NCBI GenBank assembly: GCA_013151875.1
Contig: JAADHL010000052.1
Span: forward strand, 1 to 5,417
Direction: 5' to 3'
Source: Deltaproteobacteria bacterium
GTDB taxonomy: Bacteria; Myxococcota_A; UBA9042; DTJE01
Length of the DNA: 5,417 bases
In this document: positions 5,281 through 5,417 of the stretch, piece after piece
Layout of the letters: every line of letters starts with the position of its first letter
How positions within the stretch are numbered: the first letter of the stretch is position 1
The notes under the pieces: generated by a model
What the model was told of the DNA's origin: nothing
Database searches by the model: none
Seen by the model: the letters and a program-made list of their open reading frames with translations, nothing else
Program-made: the position numbers and the translations under genes

Positions 5281-5417
5281 ATGGGAGGCCTGCCAGACAA
5301 CCGGCGCGCGAGCGGACTGTTTTTTTTGGTCCTGTTCGTCCTTTTGTCGCTGTTGTCGCTGATTCCTTTGTGGTCGGTTCGCATCCCGCCCATGCAGGAC
5401 ATATGGCAGCACCTGAC
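5281..5417 (+). CDS. N-terminus of a polytopic membrane protein (possible GT-C-type glycosyltransferase), 3'-truncated by window edge
   Basis: Forty-five codons are visible before the window ends, with no stop. A short basic cytoplasmic start (MGGLPDNRRASG) leads into one strong transmembrane helix (about 13-31, rich in Leu, Val, Phe and Ser), then IPPMQDIWQHL (35-45). A first helix followed by a P-x-x-D-x-x-x-H-L segment on the outer face is what I recall from large bacterial membrane proteins of the PMT/GT-39-like or related GT-C type, where an Asp in the first outer loop is catalytic. Asp40 would be that residue, but so little sequence makes this a guess. The start is ATG 5281; an in-frame TTG at 5251 is possible and also lacks a ribosome binding site. 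Codons 13-16 hold a run of eight T (5320-5327). The gene is in the same direction as the barrel gene, 89 nt downstream, with its own likely promoter. Confidence 0.6.
   Translation, partial: MGGLPDNRRASGLFFLVLFVLLSLLSLIPLWSVRIPPMQDIWQHL

Noticed and set aside
5320..5327. Run of eight T in the first helix of the truncated membrane protein as a phase-variation tract or a frameshift site.
   Set aside because: It is in frame as Phe-Phe-Leu within a hydrophobic helix, so codon choice explains it. Eight bases is short, and no variant data are available.

Overview
The window is GC-rich bacterial DNA that reads as chromosomal. It carries four complete genes and two cut by the window edges. Three things suggest a Gram-negative, probably deltaproteobacterial or Myxococcota-like, uncultured organism: a lipoprotein with an acidic linker followed by a six-cysteine module, a beta-rich secreted protein that looks like an outer-membrane barrel, and a KAS III-like enzyme of a type I associate with that group. 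This assignment rests on recalled family patterns and is an inference. I see no phage or insertion-sequence gene, CRISPR array, tRNA or rRNA.

Layout, left to right. (1) 1-363, minus: N-terminal third of a KAS III (FabH/OleA-like) condensing enzyme, cut by the window edge just after its catalytic cysteine. (2) 364-509: a divergent intergenic region with a perfect 12-bp palindrome. (3) 510-1157, plus: a six-helix LysE/RhtB-type exporter. (4) 1138-2100, minus: a nitronate monooxygenase/FabK-like flavoprotein whose 3' end overlaps the exporter gene by 20 bp. It has Ala where characterised relatives carry the catalytic His. (5) 2150-3985, minus: a 611-residue Cys-rich lipoprotein of unknown function, only 49 nt upstream of the flavoprotein gene and probably co-transcribed with it. 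(6) 3986-4132: a second divergent region with several dyad symmetries and a plausible plus-strand promoter. (7) 4133-5191, plus: a secreted beta-rich protein resembling DUF3078-type outer-membrane barrels. (8) 5192-5280: a short gap ending in a perfect TATAAT. (9) 5281-5417, plus: the start of a membrane protein that may be leaderless, cut by the right edge.

There is no obvious single pathway. The KAS III-like and FabK-like proteins hint at acyl-chain chemistry but are not in one operon. The lipoprotein and the barrel-like protein are divergently transcribed from one control region and are both predicted to be exported to the cell envelope, so they may be co-regulated. The most notable points are the lost histidine in the flavoprotein, the uncharacterised lipoprotein paired with it, and the palindromes in both divergent control regions. 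Nothing here proves a new system.
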